The notes: generated by a model not told the origin, from the letters alone. A stretch of 64,000 bases of DNA from Parabacteroides sp. (GCA_022775005.1 JALFJR010000066.1:16351-80350); one strand, 5' to 3'; counted from the stretch's first letter, positions 42,156 to 51,314 are shown. Numbers and translations: made by a program.

Positions 42156-44939
42156 ATGGCTGAGAAAGATACGATTTTCATCAAGGGCGCACGCGTCAAC
42201 AATTTAAAGCATATAGATGTAGAGATTCCTCGCAATAAGTTTGTAGTCATCACCGGATTGTCGGGCAGCGGTAAGTCCTCCTTGGCATTCGATACCCTCT
42301 ATGCCGAAGGGCAACGACGCTACGTGGAGAGTCTTTCGGCTTACGCCCGTCAGTTCTTAGGACGCATGAGCAAACCAGAATGTGACTATATCAAAGGTTT
42401 GCCGCCTGCTATCGCTATCGAGCAACGGGTGAACACCCGCAACCCTCGCTCCACCGTAGGCACCTCCACCGAGATTTACGAATACCTGCGCCTGCTCTTC
42501 GCACGCATCGGAAAGACCATCTCGCCCCGCTCAGGCACGGAGGTCAAGAAACATCAAGTCAATGATGTGGTCAAAGCGGTGATGCGCTATCCCGAAGGTA
42601 CCCGTTTTGCCATCTTCGCCCCGGTGATCCTACCGGAAGAGCGCTCCATGAAGGAACAGTTGGAGATCTTGCGGAAAGAGGGCTACGCCCGCTTGTGGGT
42701 GAATGGCTTGGTTTACCGCATCTCTGAGGTATTGGCGAGCGAGGAGCTGCTCTCCTACCCGATTGAGTTGATGGTCGATCGCCTGACGGTGGCCGCCGAT
42801 CAAGCATTCCGCAGCCGTTTGGCCGATTCCGTAGAGACCGCCTTTTTTGAGGGACAGGGCTATTGTTCGTTGCGCTTCTTCTTGGAGGAGAAGGTGGAGA
42901 CACTGGAGTTCTCCAAGAAATTCGAAGCGGACGGACTCACCTTCATCGAGCCAACCGACATGATGTTCAGCTTCAACAATCCCTTAGGAGCCTGTCCAGT
43001 GTGCGAGGGATTCGGCAAGATCCTGGGCATTGATGAGCATTTAGTCGTGCCTGATACAAGCCTCTCGGTCTATGAGGGAGCGGTCGTTTGCTGGAAAGGC
43101 GAGGTGATGAGCGAATGGTTGCAGGCTTTCATCCATGACAGCGAACGCTACCACTTCCCGATCCATCGCCCCTATTACGAGCTAACCCAGGCAGAGAAGG
43201 ATCTGCTTTGGCATGGCGCACCGGGGCTGCATGGTATCGACGACTTCTTCAAGTTCGTGGAGGAGAACCTCTATAAGATACAATACCGCGTGATGCAGGC
43301 CCGCTATCGCGGGAAGACCACCTGCCCGGCTTGCCATGGCAGTCGCTTGAAGCCGGAGGCACTTTATGTGCAGGTAGGCGGCAAGAACATCGCGGAGCTG
43401 GTCGCTCTACCGGTCAGCGAGGCCAAGCGCTTCTTTGATGACCTGACCTTGGACGAGACAGATGCAGCCATCGCCAAACGGTTGCTCACGGAGATCAAGA
43501 GCCGTCTGCAATTCCTGTTGGATGTAGGCTTGGGTTATCTCACCTTAGACCGCCTCTCCTCCACCCTTTCTGGTGGTGAGAGTCAACGCATCAATCTGGC
43601 TACTTCATTGGGCAGCAGCTTGGTGGGCAGTCTCTATATCTTGGACGAGCCCAGCATCGGCCTCCATTCTCGTGACACCGATCGCTTGATTCATGTGCTG
43701 CGACAGCTACAGGCTTTGGGCAACACGGTCGTGGTCGTGGAGCATGACGAGGAGATCATCCGAGCAGCGGATTACATCATCGACATAGGTCCAAAGGCGG
43801 GTCGTTTGGGTGGCGAAGTAGTCTATCAAGGTGATGTCAACCACCTGCGTCTGTGCAGCGACAGCTATACCGTGCGCTACCTGACGGGCGAGGAGCGGAT
43901 CGAACTGCCTGCTTATCGCCGTCCGTGGAACAACTTCATCGAGGTGAAGGGAGCCCGGATGAACAACCTGAAAGGAATCGACGTCAAGTTCCCGTTGAAC
44001 GTGATGACGGTAGTGACCGGTGTCAGCGGTTCGGGAAAGAGCTCGTTGGTACGAGGCATTTTCTACGAAGGTGTAAAACGGCTGTTGGATGACGCAGCAC
44101 GGCTATCCGTTGAGTGCAGCGGCATCGAGGGAGACTTGAAAATGATCACCGGCGTGGAATATGTCGATCAGAACTCCATCGGAAAGAGTTCCCGCTCCAA
44201 CCCGGTGACCTACATTGGTGCCTACGACGAAATCCGCAAGCTATTCGCCGAGCAAGCACTCGCTAAGCAGATGGGCTACAACGCCGCCTATTTCTCGTTC
44301 AACAAGGAGGGTGGCCGTTGCGAGGAGTGCAAGGGAGAGGGAAAGATCACGGTTGAGATGCAGTTCATGGCCGACATCACCTTGGAGTGCGAGGCCTGCC
44401 ACGGCAAGCGGTTCAAGCAGGAGGTGTTGGATGTGGAATACCGTGGCAAAAACATCTACGACCTGTTGGAGATGACCGTCAACCAAGCCATTGAGTTCTT
44501 CGCCGAAGGAAAGGACAGCCAAGCCAAGAAAATCATCAAACGCTTGCAACCCCTGCAAGATGTTGGCTTAGGCTATATCAAATTAGGACAAACCTCCTCT
44601 ACGCTCTCCGGCGGAGAGAACCAGCGAGTGAAATTGGCCTACTATTTAGGACAGGAGAAGCAACAGCCTACGCTGTTCATTTTCGATGAGCCGACCACCG
44701 GCCTGCATTTCCACGACATCAAGACGCTGTTGAAAGCCTTCAATGCCCTGCTTGACAAGGGACATTCCATCGTGATCGTAGAGCATAACTTGGATGTGAT
44801 TAAATGTGCGGATTATGTGATCAACTTAGGTCCGGAGGGTGGTAAAGCCGGCGGGCAGTTAGTGTGTGCCGGAACACCGGAGGAGGTCGCCGCCTGCGAG
44901 ACCTCCTATACCGGTCATTTCCTGAAAGAGAAACTCTGA
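42156..44939 (+). CDS. uvrA: Excinuclease ABC subunit A (UvrA)
   Basis: A 927-aa damage-recognition ATPase of nucleotide-excision repair. Two ABC modules: GLSGSGKSSLAFD with LSGGESQRINLA, and GVSGSGKSSLVRG with LSGGENQRVKLA. The second-half zinc module is complete (CEECKGEGKI...CEACHGKRF). In the first half, the CPVCEGFG and CPACHGSRL halves are present. But the partner CxxC expected just before FSFNNP (reads FIEPTDMM), and the CPxH near residue 120 (reads SPRSGTEV), are missing, so the two first-half zinc sites look degenerate. Start at ATG 42156, supported by a -7 box at 42096. It could be the main UvrA or a second, UvrA2-like copy; the genome outside this window would decide. Confidence 0.93.
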   Translation: MAEKDTIFIKGARVNNLKHIDVEIPRNKFVVITGLSGSGKSSLAFDTLYAEGQRRYVESLSAYARQFLGRMSKPECDYIKGLPPAIAIEQRVNTRNPRSTVGTSTEIYEYLRLLFARIGKTISPRSGTEVKKHQVNDVVKAVMRYPEGTRFAIFAPVILPEERSMKEQLEILRKEGYARLWVNGLVYRISEVLASEELLSYPIELMVDRLTVAADQAFRSRLADSVETAFFEGQGYCSLRFFLEEKVETLEFSKKFEADGLTFIEPTDMMFSFNNPLGACPVCEGFGKILGIDEHLVVPDTSLSVYEGAVVCWKGEVMSEWLQAFIHDSERYHFPIHRPYYELTQAEKDLLWHGAPGLHGIDDFFKFVEENLYKIQYRVMQARYRGKTTCPACHGSRLKPEALYVQVGGKNIAELVALPVSEAKRFFDDLTLDETDAAIAKRLLTEIKSRLQFLLDVGLGYLTLDRLSSTLSGGESQRINLATSLGSSLVGSLYILDEPSIGLHSRDTDRLIHVLRQLQALGNTVVVVEHDEEIIRAADYIIDIGPKAGRLGGEVVYQGDVNHLRLCSDSYTVRYLTGEERIELPAYRRPWNNFIEVKGARMNNLKGIDVKFPLNVMTVVTGVSGSGKSSLVRGIFYEGVKRLLDDAARLSVECSGIEGDLKMITGVEYVDQNSIGKSSRSNPVTYIGAYDEIRKLFAEQALAKQMGYNAAYFSFNKEGGRCEECKGEGKITVEMQFMADITLECEACHGKRFKQEVLDVEYRGKNIYDLLEMTVNQAIEFFAEGKDSQAKKIIKRLQPLQDVGLGYIKLGQTSSTLSGGENQRVKLAYYLGQEKQQPTLFIFDEPTTGLHFHDIKTLLKAFNALLDKGHSIVIVEHNLDVIKCADYVINLGPEGGKAGGQLVCAGTPEEVAACETSYTGHFLKEKL

Positions 44940-44940
44940 C

Positions 44941-46092
44941 TTATTGCTGTACAGAGAACTTATAGATACACTCGCTCTTATAGGTCTCACCCGGGCGAAC
45001 CACTACGCTGGGGAAGTTCGGCTGATTGGGAGAGTCGGGATAGTGCTGTGTCTCCAAACAGAGCGCACCGCGCACGGGATACACCACGCCTAACTTACCC
45101 TTGTCGCCATCCTTGGCCATCATGTTACCTGCATAGAACTGGATACCCGGCTCGTTGGTATAGACCTCCATCACGATACCGCTTGTCGGAGAAACCACCT
45201 TGGCAGCCACCTTCGTGATGTCGCCACCGTTGTTCAACACCCAGTTGTGGTCGTAACCACCGCCGTAAACCAACTGCTGATAGGGATTGTCGATGTCATC
45301 ACCCACAGTCACCAACTGACGCAGATCCATCGGAGTGCCCTCCACCGGCTCAAACACGCCCGTCGGGATCAAGGTCTCATCTACAGCCGTAAAGGTATCG
45401 GCATCAATCATGATCTGGTGATCAACGATCTGAGAGCCCGGCACACCGGAAAGGTTGAAATAGCTGTGGTTCGTTAAGTTCACCACGGTAGCCTTGTCGG
45501 TCGTAGCCTCATAACGGATGTCAACCGCATTATCGTTCGTCAACTGATAAGTCACCTTCACGGAGAGGTTGCCGGGGAAACCTGCCTCGCCGTCCGGAGA
45601 GAGATAGGTCAGCTCCAGCGTCTGGTTGTCGATCTGCTTCGCATCCCAAACCACGGCGTGATAACCCTTCGGACCGCCATGCAAGCAGTGACCGTTGTTG
45701 TTCTGCGGCAAGTTATACTCCGCTCCATCCAACGTAAACTTCGCATTTGCGATACGGTTGCCATAGCGACCGATCAATCCACCGTAGTTGTTGTCCGGAT
45801 TGGCCACATACTGGTCGATGTTGTCATAGCCCAGCACCACATCCGTCAGTTTGCCGTTCTTATCCGGCACCATCACAGACACCAAGCGGCCACCCCAATT
45901 CGTCACGCAGGCCTCAGCCCCTTGCTGGTTGGTCAATACATACAAAGCGGTCGGTTTACCATCGACCTCTGATACAAATTTCGCTTGCTCCAAACCGGAG
46001 AGCGTCTTCTGCGGGGCAGCCTCCTTTTTCTCTGCGCCACCGCACGCTGCCAAAAGACAGAGCGTCAAGGCAGCCATACAAAATTTCTTCAT
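44941..46092 (-). CDS. galM: Galactose mutarotase (aldose 1-epimerase), exported lipoprotein
   Basis: A 383-aa enzyme that interconverts sugar anomers. Lipobox LLAACGG after MKKFCMAALTLC gives a lipid-anchored, extracytoplasmic form. The family core is present: YGNRIANAKFTLDGAEYNLPQN, then NGHCLHGGPKGYHAVVWD with the catalytic HGG. NLTNHSYFNLSG contributes a second active-site histidine, and LCLETQHYPDSPNQPNFPS completes the C-terminal block. It converges with uvrA (the stops are 1 bp apart) and probably serves polysaccharide or lactose use outside the cytoplasm. Confidence 0.92.
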   Translation of the reverse strand: MKKFCMAALTLCLLAACGGAEKKEAAPQKTLSGLEQAKFVSEVDGKPTALYVLTNQQGAEACVTNWGGRLVSVMVPDKNGKLTDVVLGYDNIDQYVANPDNNYGGLIGRYGNRIANAKFTLDGAEYNLPQNNNGHCLHGGPKGYHAVVWDAKQIDNQTLELTYLSPDGEAGFPGNLSVKVTYQLTNDNAVDIRYEATTDKATVVNLTNHSYFNLSGVPGSQIVDHQIMIDADTFTAVDETLIPTGVFEPVEGTPMDLRQLVTVGDDIDNPYQQLVYGGGYDHNWVLNNGGDITKVAAKVVSPTSGIVMEVYTNEPGIQFYAGNMMAKDGDKGKLGVVYPVRGALCLETQHYPDSPNQPNFPSVVVRPGETYKSECIYKFSVQQ

Positions 46093-46233
46093 CGTCCTTA
46101 TTGATTTAATGATTGAAATATGAGTTTATTCGGTCGCGAAGATACACAAAAACGAGACACGCTACCTTAGGAAAAGCGACTCCCCTTTCGGTTTTCTCTC
46201 TCGAAAAGGGACAAACGTATCGGCAGATTCCGA

Positions 46234-46494
46234 CCAAAAGATGGGCAACAAAACTTCGTGAAGTAGGCACAGAAACTTTCTGATACACGGACAGAAACTG
46301 TGAGAACTGCCCACCTAAACTTCAATTCATGGTTTGGATTTTGTAATCCAAAGCTTGGATTATACAAACCAAAGCTTGAACTATACAATCCAAACCTTAG
46401 ATTTGAGTTTTACTCGGCAATTCGACAAGTTTATGTCGGGGATCTACTAAGTTTTGGTGCCGACATCGCCAAGTTTTACTGGGCAATCTTTTGG
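46234..46494. repeat. 261-bp element: terminal inverted repeats with 22-21-22 bp mirrored arrays
   Basis: The left end (46234-46256) and right end (46471-46494) are imperfect inverted repeats sharing CCAAAAGAT and AAAACTT. Inside, AAACTT recurs every 22 bp at 46251, 46273, 46295 (AAACTG) and 46317. A central array with a 21-bp period follows (TTGGAT at 46334, 46355, TTGAAC 46376, TTAGAT 46397; CCAAA at 46348, 46369, 46390). The first central unit is a perfect palindrome, TTTGGATT-TTGT-AATCCAAA. The complementary AAGTTT then recurs every 22 bp at 46405 (GAGTTT), 46427, 46449 and 46471. The whole lies 34 bp before the -7-like box of the AAA/PD-(D/E)XK gene. The 46093-46233 stretch before it holds no gene. 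Confidence 0.75.
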
Positions 46495-46527
46495 GGAAAT
46501 ATGGGGAACGGCGGGCACTACCTCCGA

Positions 46528-46549
46528 AATAGTTCGTATCTTCGCCGTC
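46528..46549 (+). promoter_or_regulatory. -7-like box in a 22-bp sequence shared with the thyA promoter
   Basis: A 22-bp sequence containing TATCTTCG (46537-46544, one base off TAnnTTTG) is identical to 51293-51314 upstream of thyA. It sits 26 bp before the ATG at 46575. Confidence 0.5.
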
Positions 46550-46574
46550 GGAAATCCATTAACGAGTGAGCGAT

Positions 46575-48167
46575 ATGAAATACCCCATTGGCATGCAGAG
46601 TTTCGACCAAATCCGGGAAGAAGGATTTGTCTATGTGGATAAGACCGACATGGTCTATCAGTTGGCGACACAGGGAAAGATCTATTTCCTCAGCCGCCCC
46701 CGGCGGTTTGGCAAGAGCCTCTTGATCTCTACTTTGGAGAACTACTTCTTGGGCCGCAAGGAGCTCTTTCAAGGGCTTGCCATCGACCGGTTAGAGCAGG
46801 AATGGCTGACTTATCCCGTGTTTCATGTCGATTTCAACGGCAAGGTATTCACCTCGCCCACAGAACTCGCTCAAACGCTGGAAACAATCGTGGCCACAGG
46901 AGAGGACAAATATGGTAAGAGTCCGCATGCCACTACGTTGGGCGACCGACTGGCCTACGTGTTCGAGCAGGCACATGCACAGACCGGTCGGCGAGTCGTG
47001 ATGCTGGTGGATGAATATGATAAGCCGCTGTTGGATGTGCTGGGCACCCACATTCCCTCCCCTGTCGTAGAAGGCGAGATCCAGACTTTGGAGGACTACA
47101 ACCGGGAGCTACTCAAAGGATTCTACAGTGTGTTTAAACTGGCCGATAAACACCTGCGCTTCGTGCTCCTGACGGGTGTCACCAAGTTCTCGCAGATCAG
47201 TGTCTTCAGCGGGTTCAACCAACCGGCGGATATTAGCATGGATAATCGCTATGAGGCATTGTGCGGTATAACAGAAAAGGAGTTATACTCTGTTTTTGCA
47301 GAACCGATCCGTAAATTGGCTGCAACCTATAAGGTAGATGAGACCGAAATGAAGCAAATGCTGAAACAGCATTACGATGGCTATCATTTCAGCGATAACC
47401 TCTTGGATATCTACAATCCTTTCAGTCTGCTGAATTGCTTCTCCAGCTGCTCCATGCGAGACTTCTGGTTCGCCTCCGGCACGCCCACCTATTTGGTACA
47501 CCTGCTAAAGCATTTCAAACAGAATATCAATGAGCTGATCAAAGACTACCACTTCCCCGAGGAGTTCATCGACTACAAAGCGGACGTGGAGCAGCCACTG
47601 CCGATGATCTTCCAAAGTGGCTACCTCACCATCAAGGAGGCAGATCCTCTCACCGGAAGCTACCTGCTGGATTTCCCCAACAAGGAGGTACAGCGGGGAT
47701 TCGTCACACTGATCGCTTCCAGCTACCTCGATACTCGCACGCACAGCCTCTCTAACTGGATGCTCCGATCGATCCGTCAGCTGCAACAGGGCAAGATCCA
47801 GGAGTTCGGCGAGGCCTTGACCGCTTTCTTGGCGGACATTCCTTACGCCATGCGCCGCAAGGATTCTGAACGGGAGCGAGAACGTTATTTCCAATATACC
47901 TTCTTCCTATTGCTCCGGATGCTCAGTTGCTTCACCGTCTATATCGAGAAGGAACAGAGCCAAGGTCGTGTGGATTGCATCGTCAAGGTGCTCGACTACG
48001 TCTATATCTTCGAGTTCAAGTTGGACGGCTCTGCTCAGGAGGCCTTGCGACAGATCGAAGAGAAGGGCTATGCCCGCCCCTACGCCGCCGATCCCCGCAA
48101 GCTCTTCCGCATTGGCGTAAACTTCTCCTCCGAGACAGGGACAATCAGTGAGTTTGAGGTGGAGTGA
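46575..48167 (+). CDS. AAA-ATPase-like protein with C-terminal PD-(D/E)XK domain
   Basis: A 530-aa member of the AAA-ATPase_like/PDDEXK_9 (DUF1703) families that are strongly expanded in Bacteroidales. GMQSFDQIREEGFVYVDKTD is the hallmark start. The Walker A-like loop is SRPRRFGKSLLISTL; the acidic Walker B-type strand is VVMLVDEYDKPLLD; the sensor region LRFVLLTGVTKFSQIS follows. The nuclease part is at the end: GRVDCIVKVLDYVYIFEFKLDGSA, giving Asp and ExK. I chose ATG 46575 over the upstream GTG 46566. Function unproven; a role in DNA processing or mobility is inferred. A remarkable repeat element lies just upstream. Confidence 0.88.
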   Translation: MKYPIGMQSFDQIREEGFVYVDKTDMVYQLATQGKIYFLSRPRRFGKSLLISTLENYFLGRKELFQGLAIDRLEQEWLTYPVFHVDFNGKVFTSPTELAQTLETIVATGEDKYGKSPHATTLGDRLAYVFEQAHAQTGRRVVMLVDEYDKPLLDVLGTHIPSPVVEGEIQTLEDYNRELLKGFYSVFKLADKHLRFVLLTGVTKFSQISVFSGFNQPADISMDNRYEALCGITEKELYSVFAEPIRKLAATYKVDETEMKQMLKQHYDGYHFSDNLLDIYNPFSLLNCFSSCSMRDFWFASGTPTYLVHLLKHFKQNINELIKDYHFPEEFIDYKADVEQPLPMIFQSGYLTIKEADPLTGSYLLDFPNKEVQRGFVTLIASSYLDTRTHSLSNWMLRSIRQLQQGKIQEFGEALTAFLADIPYAMRRKDSERERERYFQYTFFLLLRMLSCFTVYIEKEQSQGRVDCIVKVLDYVYIFEFKLDGSAQEALRQIEEKGYARPYAADPRKLFRIGVNFSSETGTISEFEVE

Positions 48168-48168
48168 T

Positions 48169-50439
48169 TTACTCCACACTCATCTTGAAGCTGTCCTTCT
48201 CCTCATCCCGTAGCTGCTTCTTGTTACGCTGCTTGAAAGTTACCTTGTTCTGGAAATAGTAGGAAAGGCCGACCATCGGTGTCCAGTGGCGATCCTTAAA
48301 GTCGGTCTTCACGTAGCTGCTATATGTGCCGTCTTGCGTCCAGGACTCTGCACCCGCCATGTTGTCACGCAAAGAAAAAGTAAGCGACCAACCTTTGGGC
48401 AGGCTCCATCCTAAAGTGGCATCCGTCATTGCTGCCGAACGCTGATGGGTGGTCTGCGTGTAGAGGTCACTTGTGTAGTTGATCATCGCATTTAGGTAAA
48501 GCCGCTTGTAGGAGAGATAGAGGTTGCTGCTCACGCCCCAGGCGTTACCGCCAAAGGCCATGTCGGGAATGATGCTCCGCTGGAAGAAGGGCGTGACATT
48601 GATATTGCCATATTGCCCCAGGTTGATCCGTCCCGTCAGAGAGAAACGCCACGTCTCGGCATGACCCAAATTGTGGTAGGTGCGATGATAGACATCGCCC
48701 TCCACGAAGCCGATCGGTAGAATGCGATCTTCGATATAGGTGTAGGTGATACCGGGTTGCAGATAGACCGCCTTGCCATTCCAAGCAAAAGAGAGGGTCG
48801 CTCGGTTGCTCACCTCTGGCAGCAAGTAGGGATTGCCCTCAGTGACATAGAGGCTGTCGGTCGAAGTGTTCAGCGGATTCAAGGCATTCAGTTCGGGTGA
48901 GGTACGCTGACGATTAAGTGCCAAACGGAACGTGCCAGAGGGGGAGACTTTGTAAGCCAAGTTGACAGCTGGCAAGAAATTGACATAGCTCTTCCGGGCA
49001 TCCGAGGCGTTGCGGGTCACGATGTCCAACCCCACAGAGAGGGTATAGCTGAAGGGGCGTTTCGCCAAGCTACGCATATCGGCATAAAGGTATTCTCGTC
49101 CCTCCTTATAATTGAAGCGGGTCACGTCAGCAATCCTCGCCTGCTGGTAGTAAGCGTTCAAACCCACGTTGAACACCAATCTCTCCGGCAAGGCAAAATC
49201 ATAATTACCCTCCAAGCGAAACACCTGCCGTCGGTTTTCCATCCGGATCTCGTTGCGGTAGCCATCCTGCTCGCCTCGCCGCTCCTCTCGCCATCCCTCA
49301 GGAGAAGTGTTATAATGGTTCGCCCGGGCGGTCAGTTCCAAGTGACGACTGGGAGTGAAGGTGTGACGATACTGCGCATTGTAGCTGCCCATGAAATAAT
49401 TGCTGTGCAGATAATTAGAGGCGGTGTAGGTGCGCTCGCCCAGCTGGTCGGTCAGCGTGCCCTGATCGTCGGTGTAGTTCTCCGCAGGATTGGCATTGAA
49501 GGTCACGGAATAGATCAGCTGATCCTTTTCCGTGGCGAGCCAGTCGCCACCGGCATTCAGGTTCAGATTGGTGGCATTGTAGCGGCGTGTGCCTGTGAAT
49601 TGGCGGAGCAGGTTTCCGCTGTCGCTCCATCCCTCTCGCTCGCCGTCATCGTGGTGGAAGTAGAAGAGCTGCCCATTCAGATAAAAGGAGAGATTGGCCT
49701 TCTCCGCCTGGTAGTTGCCACCATAGATACCGAACTTGCCGTTGGGGATCTGTCTGCCCCAGACATTGACCGTCTGCGCTAACTGTGGGCTGCGCTTCAC
49801 CCGGAAGTTGATCACCGAGGTCACCCCTTCCTCCGCCAAGTAGCGGCTGGAAGCGTTCTCGATCACCTCCACGCCCTCGATCATGCGGGGGTCGATAGAG
49901 GCCTCTGCCCCCGTACGACGCACCCCGTTGATCAGGATGATCGGCGTGGAGCCATCCACCATCTTGATCGATCGCTCGGTCTCGTTCACGCTGAGCAACG
50001 GTACTTCTCGCAACGCTTGATAGACATTGTGCGCCTCCGCTTTCAGTTTCTCCGAGATATGGAAGGTGGATCCCGCCGCCCCGGTCTGGACAAGCGCCCG
50101 CTGATCAGCCCGCACAGTCACCTCGTCGAGCGCATAACTCTCCTCTTGCAGGCGGATCGTCTCCAACTTGCGGTCGGCATCGAGCCGCAACGAACGCTCC
50201 TCCATCTTATAACCGATCGCCGTGAGACGTAATAGATAGGTAGCTTGCGGTAGTCCCTCCAAGGCGAAACGCCCTTTCGCATCGCTCATACCTCCGGCAG
50301 CCAACGTGTCTTCACACAACAGCAAGACCGTTGCCCCCACCACCGGCTGCTCCGCTTGATCGAGCACCACACCCGTCAGCCCAACCCGCTTCTGGGCAGC
50401 AAGGGCCACAACCATAAACAATCCAAATAGTAGCATCAT
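48169..50439 (-). CDS. Outer-membrane beta-barrel protein with CarboxypepD-like plug region
   Basis: A 756-aa TonB-receptor-like protein (OMP_b-brl_2 type). After a signal peptide (MMLLFGLFMVVALAAQKRVG) comes a carboxypeptidase-regulatory-like repeat (LTGVVLDQAEQPVVGATVLL). A plug-like domain (LKAEAHNVYQALREVPLLS and MVDGSTPIILINGVRR) follows. The rest is an amphipathic barrel with regularly spaced aromatic strands and a C-terminus rich in MVGLSYYFQNKVTF. It should bind a ligand at the surface; no SusD-like partner is adjacent. It is convergent with the AAA/PD-(D/E)XK gene (stops 1-2 bp apart) and divergent from a truncated two-component pair that may once have controlled it. Confidence 0.85.
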   Translation of the reverse strand: MMLLFGLFMVVALAAQKRVGLTGVVLDQAEQPVVGATVLLLCEDTLAAGGMSDAKGRFALEGLPQATYLLRLTAIGYKMEERSLRLDADRKLETIRLQEESYALDEVTVRADQRALVQTGAAGSTFHISEKLKAEAHNVYQALREVPLLSVNETERSIKMVDGSTPIILINGVRRTGAEASIDPRMIEGVEVIENASSRYLAEEGVTSVINFRVKRSPQLAQTVNVWGRQIPNGKFGIYGGNYQAEKANLSFYLNGQLFYFHHDDGEREGWSDSGNLLRQFTGTRRYNATNLNLNAGGDWLATEKDQLIYSVTFNANPAENYTDDQGTLTDQLGERTYTASNYLHSNYFMGSYNAQYRHTFTPSRHLELTARANHYNTSPEGWREERRGEQDGYRNEIRMENRRQVFRLEGNYDFALPERLVFNVGLNAYYQQARIADVTRFNYKEGREYLYADMRSLAKRPFSYTLSVGLDIVTRNASDARKSYVNFLPAVNLAYKVSPSGTFRLALNRQRTSPELNALNPLNTSTDSLYVTEGNPYLLPEVSNRATLSFAWNGKAVYLQPGITYTYIEDRILPIGFVEGDVYHRTYHNLGHAETWRFSLTGRINLGQYGNINVTPFFQRSIIPDMAFGGNAWGVSSNLYLSYKRLYLNAMINYTSDLYTQTTHQRSAAMTDATLGWSLPKGWSLTFSLRDNMAGAESWTQDGTYSSYVKTDFKDRHWTPMVGLSYYFQNKVTFKQRNKKQLRDEEKDSFKMSVE

Positions 50440-50478
50440 CGAGATGCGGAACTCTCTTTTTGGCGTCCACTCAATTAC

Positions 50479-50787
50479 ATGCGTTTAGCCATCCTGCTCT
50501 CAGGCTTGATGATCCTCGGGACGATTGTCCTATTAGTCGGTTTGCTGCGCCGCATCCGTCAATCCAGCCAGCAATTGGCCGAGCGGGAGACAGTTATCCA
50601 CACCGCCATCCATGACCTAAAAGCCCCCTTGAACATCGCCTACTCCACGCTTGATCTAATCATGCTGACCGAACAACAACAGGAACGCCTCCAACAGTTA
50701 GAAACCGGGAAAAGACAGATCCGACTTTTGGTAGAGGTGATTGAGTCTATGCTCTCCTTGCTCAAGCGACCGTTTACTCTTGCTTGA
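50479..50787 (+). pseudogene. Sensor histidine kinase remnant (TM + HisKA only)
   Basis: A 102-aa frame with one membrane helix (AILLSGLMILGTIVLLVGLL), a short linker and a dimerisation/phospho-acceptor helix in which AIHDLKAPLNIAYSTLDLI holds the His. The frame ends at TGA (50785) immediately after SMLSLLKRPF, before any ATP-binding (HATPase) domain. Immediately downstream, in another frame, is the back part of a response regulator. The pair looks like a two-component system joined by an internal deletion at about 50755-50775. Confidence 0.7.
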
Positions 50788-51289
50788 CCTGGAGTTAGGT
50801 GCACGCAACGCGGCTGACCTGCTCCCTTTCATTCACTCGAAATATCCGGAATTGCATTTGATCGTTGCCTCCTCGCATAGCGATGGGGCAGAGATCGCCA
50901 AATGTTACGATGCGGGCATTCAAGCCTATATCAAGAAGCCCTACGACATCCGTGAATTGGATTGCATCATGCGCCGCTTACCGGTAAGAGATGAACCGTC
51001 TTTTGCTCAAGTGCCCGAAGAGGCATACTACCTGCGTGCACACGTCTTGTATCGGGGCGATCATGAAATCCAAAGATTGCCGGATGTGGAGTACCGAATC
51101 CTGCGACAATTGATCGCACAACGAGGGGCAGTCGTTACCAAAGAGGAACTTTGTCAATCCATCTGGGGAGAGCCCAACTTGGATGATCGGTTGAACACCG
51201 CCATATCCAGATTGCGCAAGCTCCTGCCAGCGGATTGCCCGTGGGTGTTAGAAAATCAAAAACGGGTCGGCTATTCCGTGCGCATGTAG
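50741..51289 (+). pseudogene. Response regulator remnant (truncated receiver + winged-helix domain)
   Basis: This frame begins mid-receiver: RLLLLDLELGARNAADLLPF is the beta-3 strand with the phospho-acceptor Asp. LHLIVASSHSDG and IQAYIKKPYD (with the conserved Lys) complete the receiver, and an OmpR-type winged helix follows (YRILRQLIAQRGAVVTKEEL and LDDRLNTAISRLRKLLP). The first about 50 residues of the receiver are missing, and the only starts are a TTG within the kinase remnant. The DNA-binding half is intact and could still be made. Confidence 0.7.
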
Positions 51290-51292
51290 GAG

Positions 51293-51314
51293 AATAGTTC
51301 GTATCTTCGCCGTC
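51293..51314 (+). promoter_or_regulatory. thyA -7-like box in the duplicated 22-bp promoter sequence
   Basis: TATCTTCG (51302-51309) lies 19 bp before the thyA ATG. The surrounding 22 bp are identical to 46528-46549. Confidence 0.5.

Noticed and set aside
46234..46494. CRISPR or simple satellite repeat
   Set aside because: Units are degenerate, the arms mirror each other, and there are terminal inverted repeats, unlike a CRISPR or simple tandem satellite.
50479..51289. Programmed frameshift producing a hybrid kinase-regulator
   Set aside because: The kinase ATP-binding domain and the front of the receiver are missing, which a frameshift cannot explain; a deletion is simpler.
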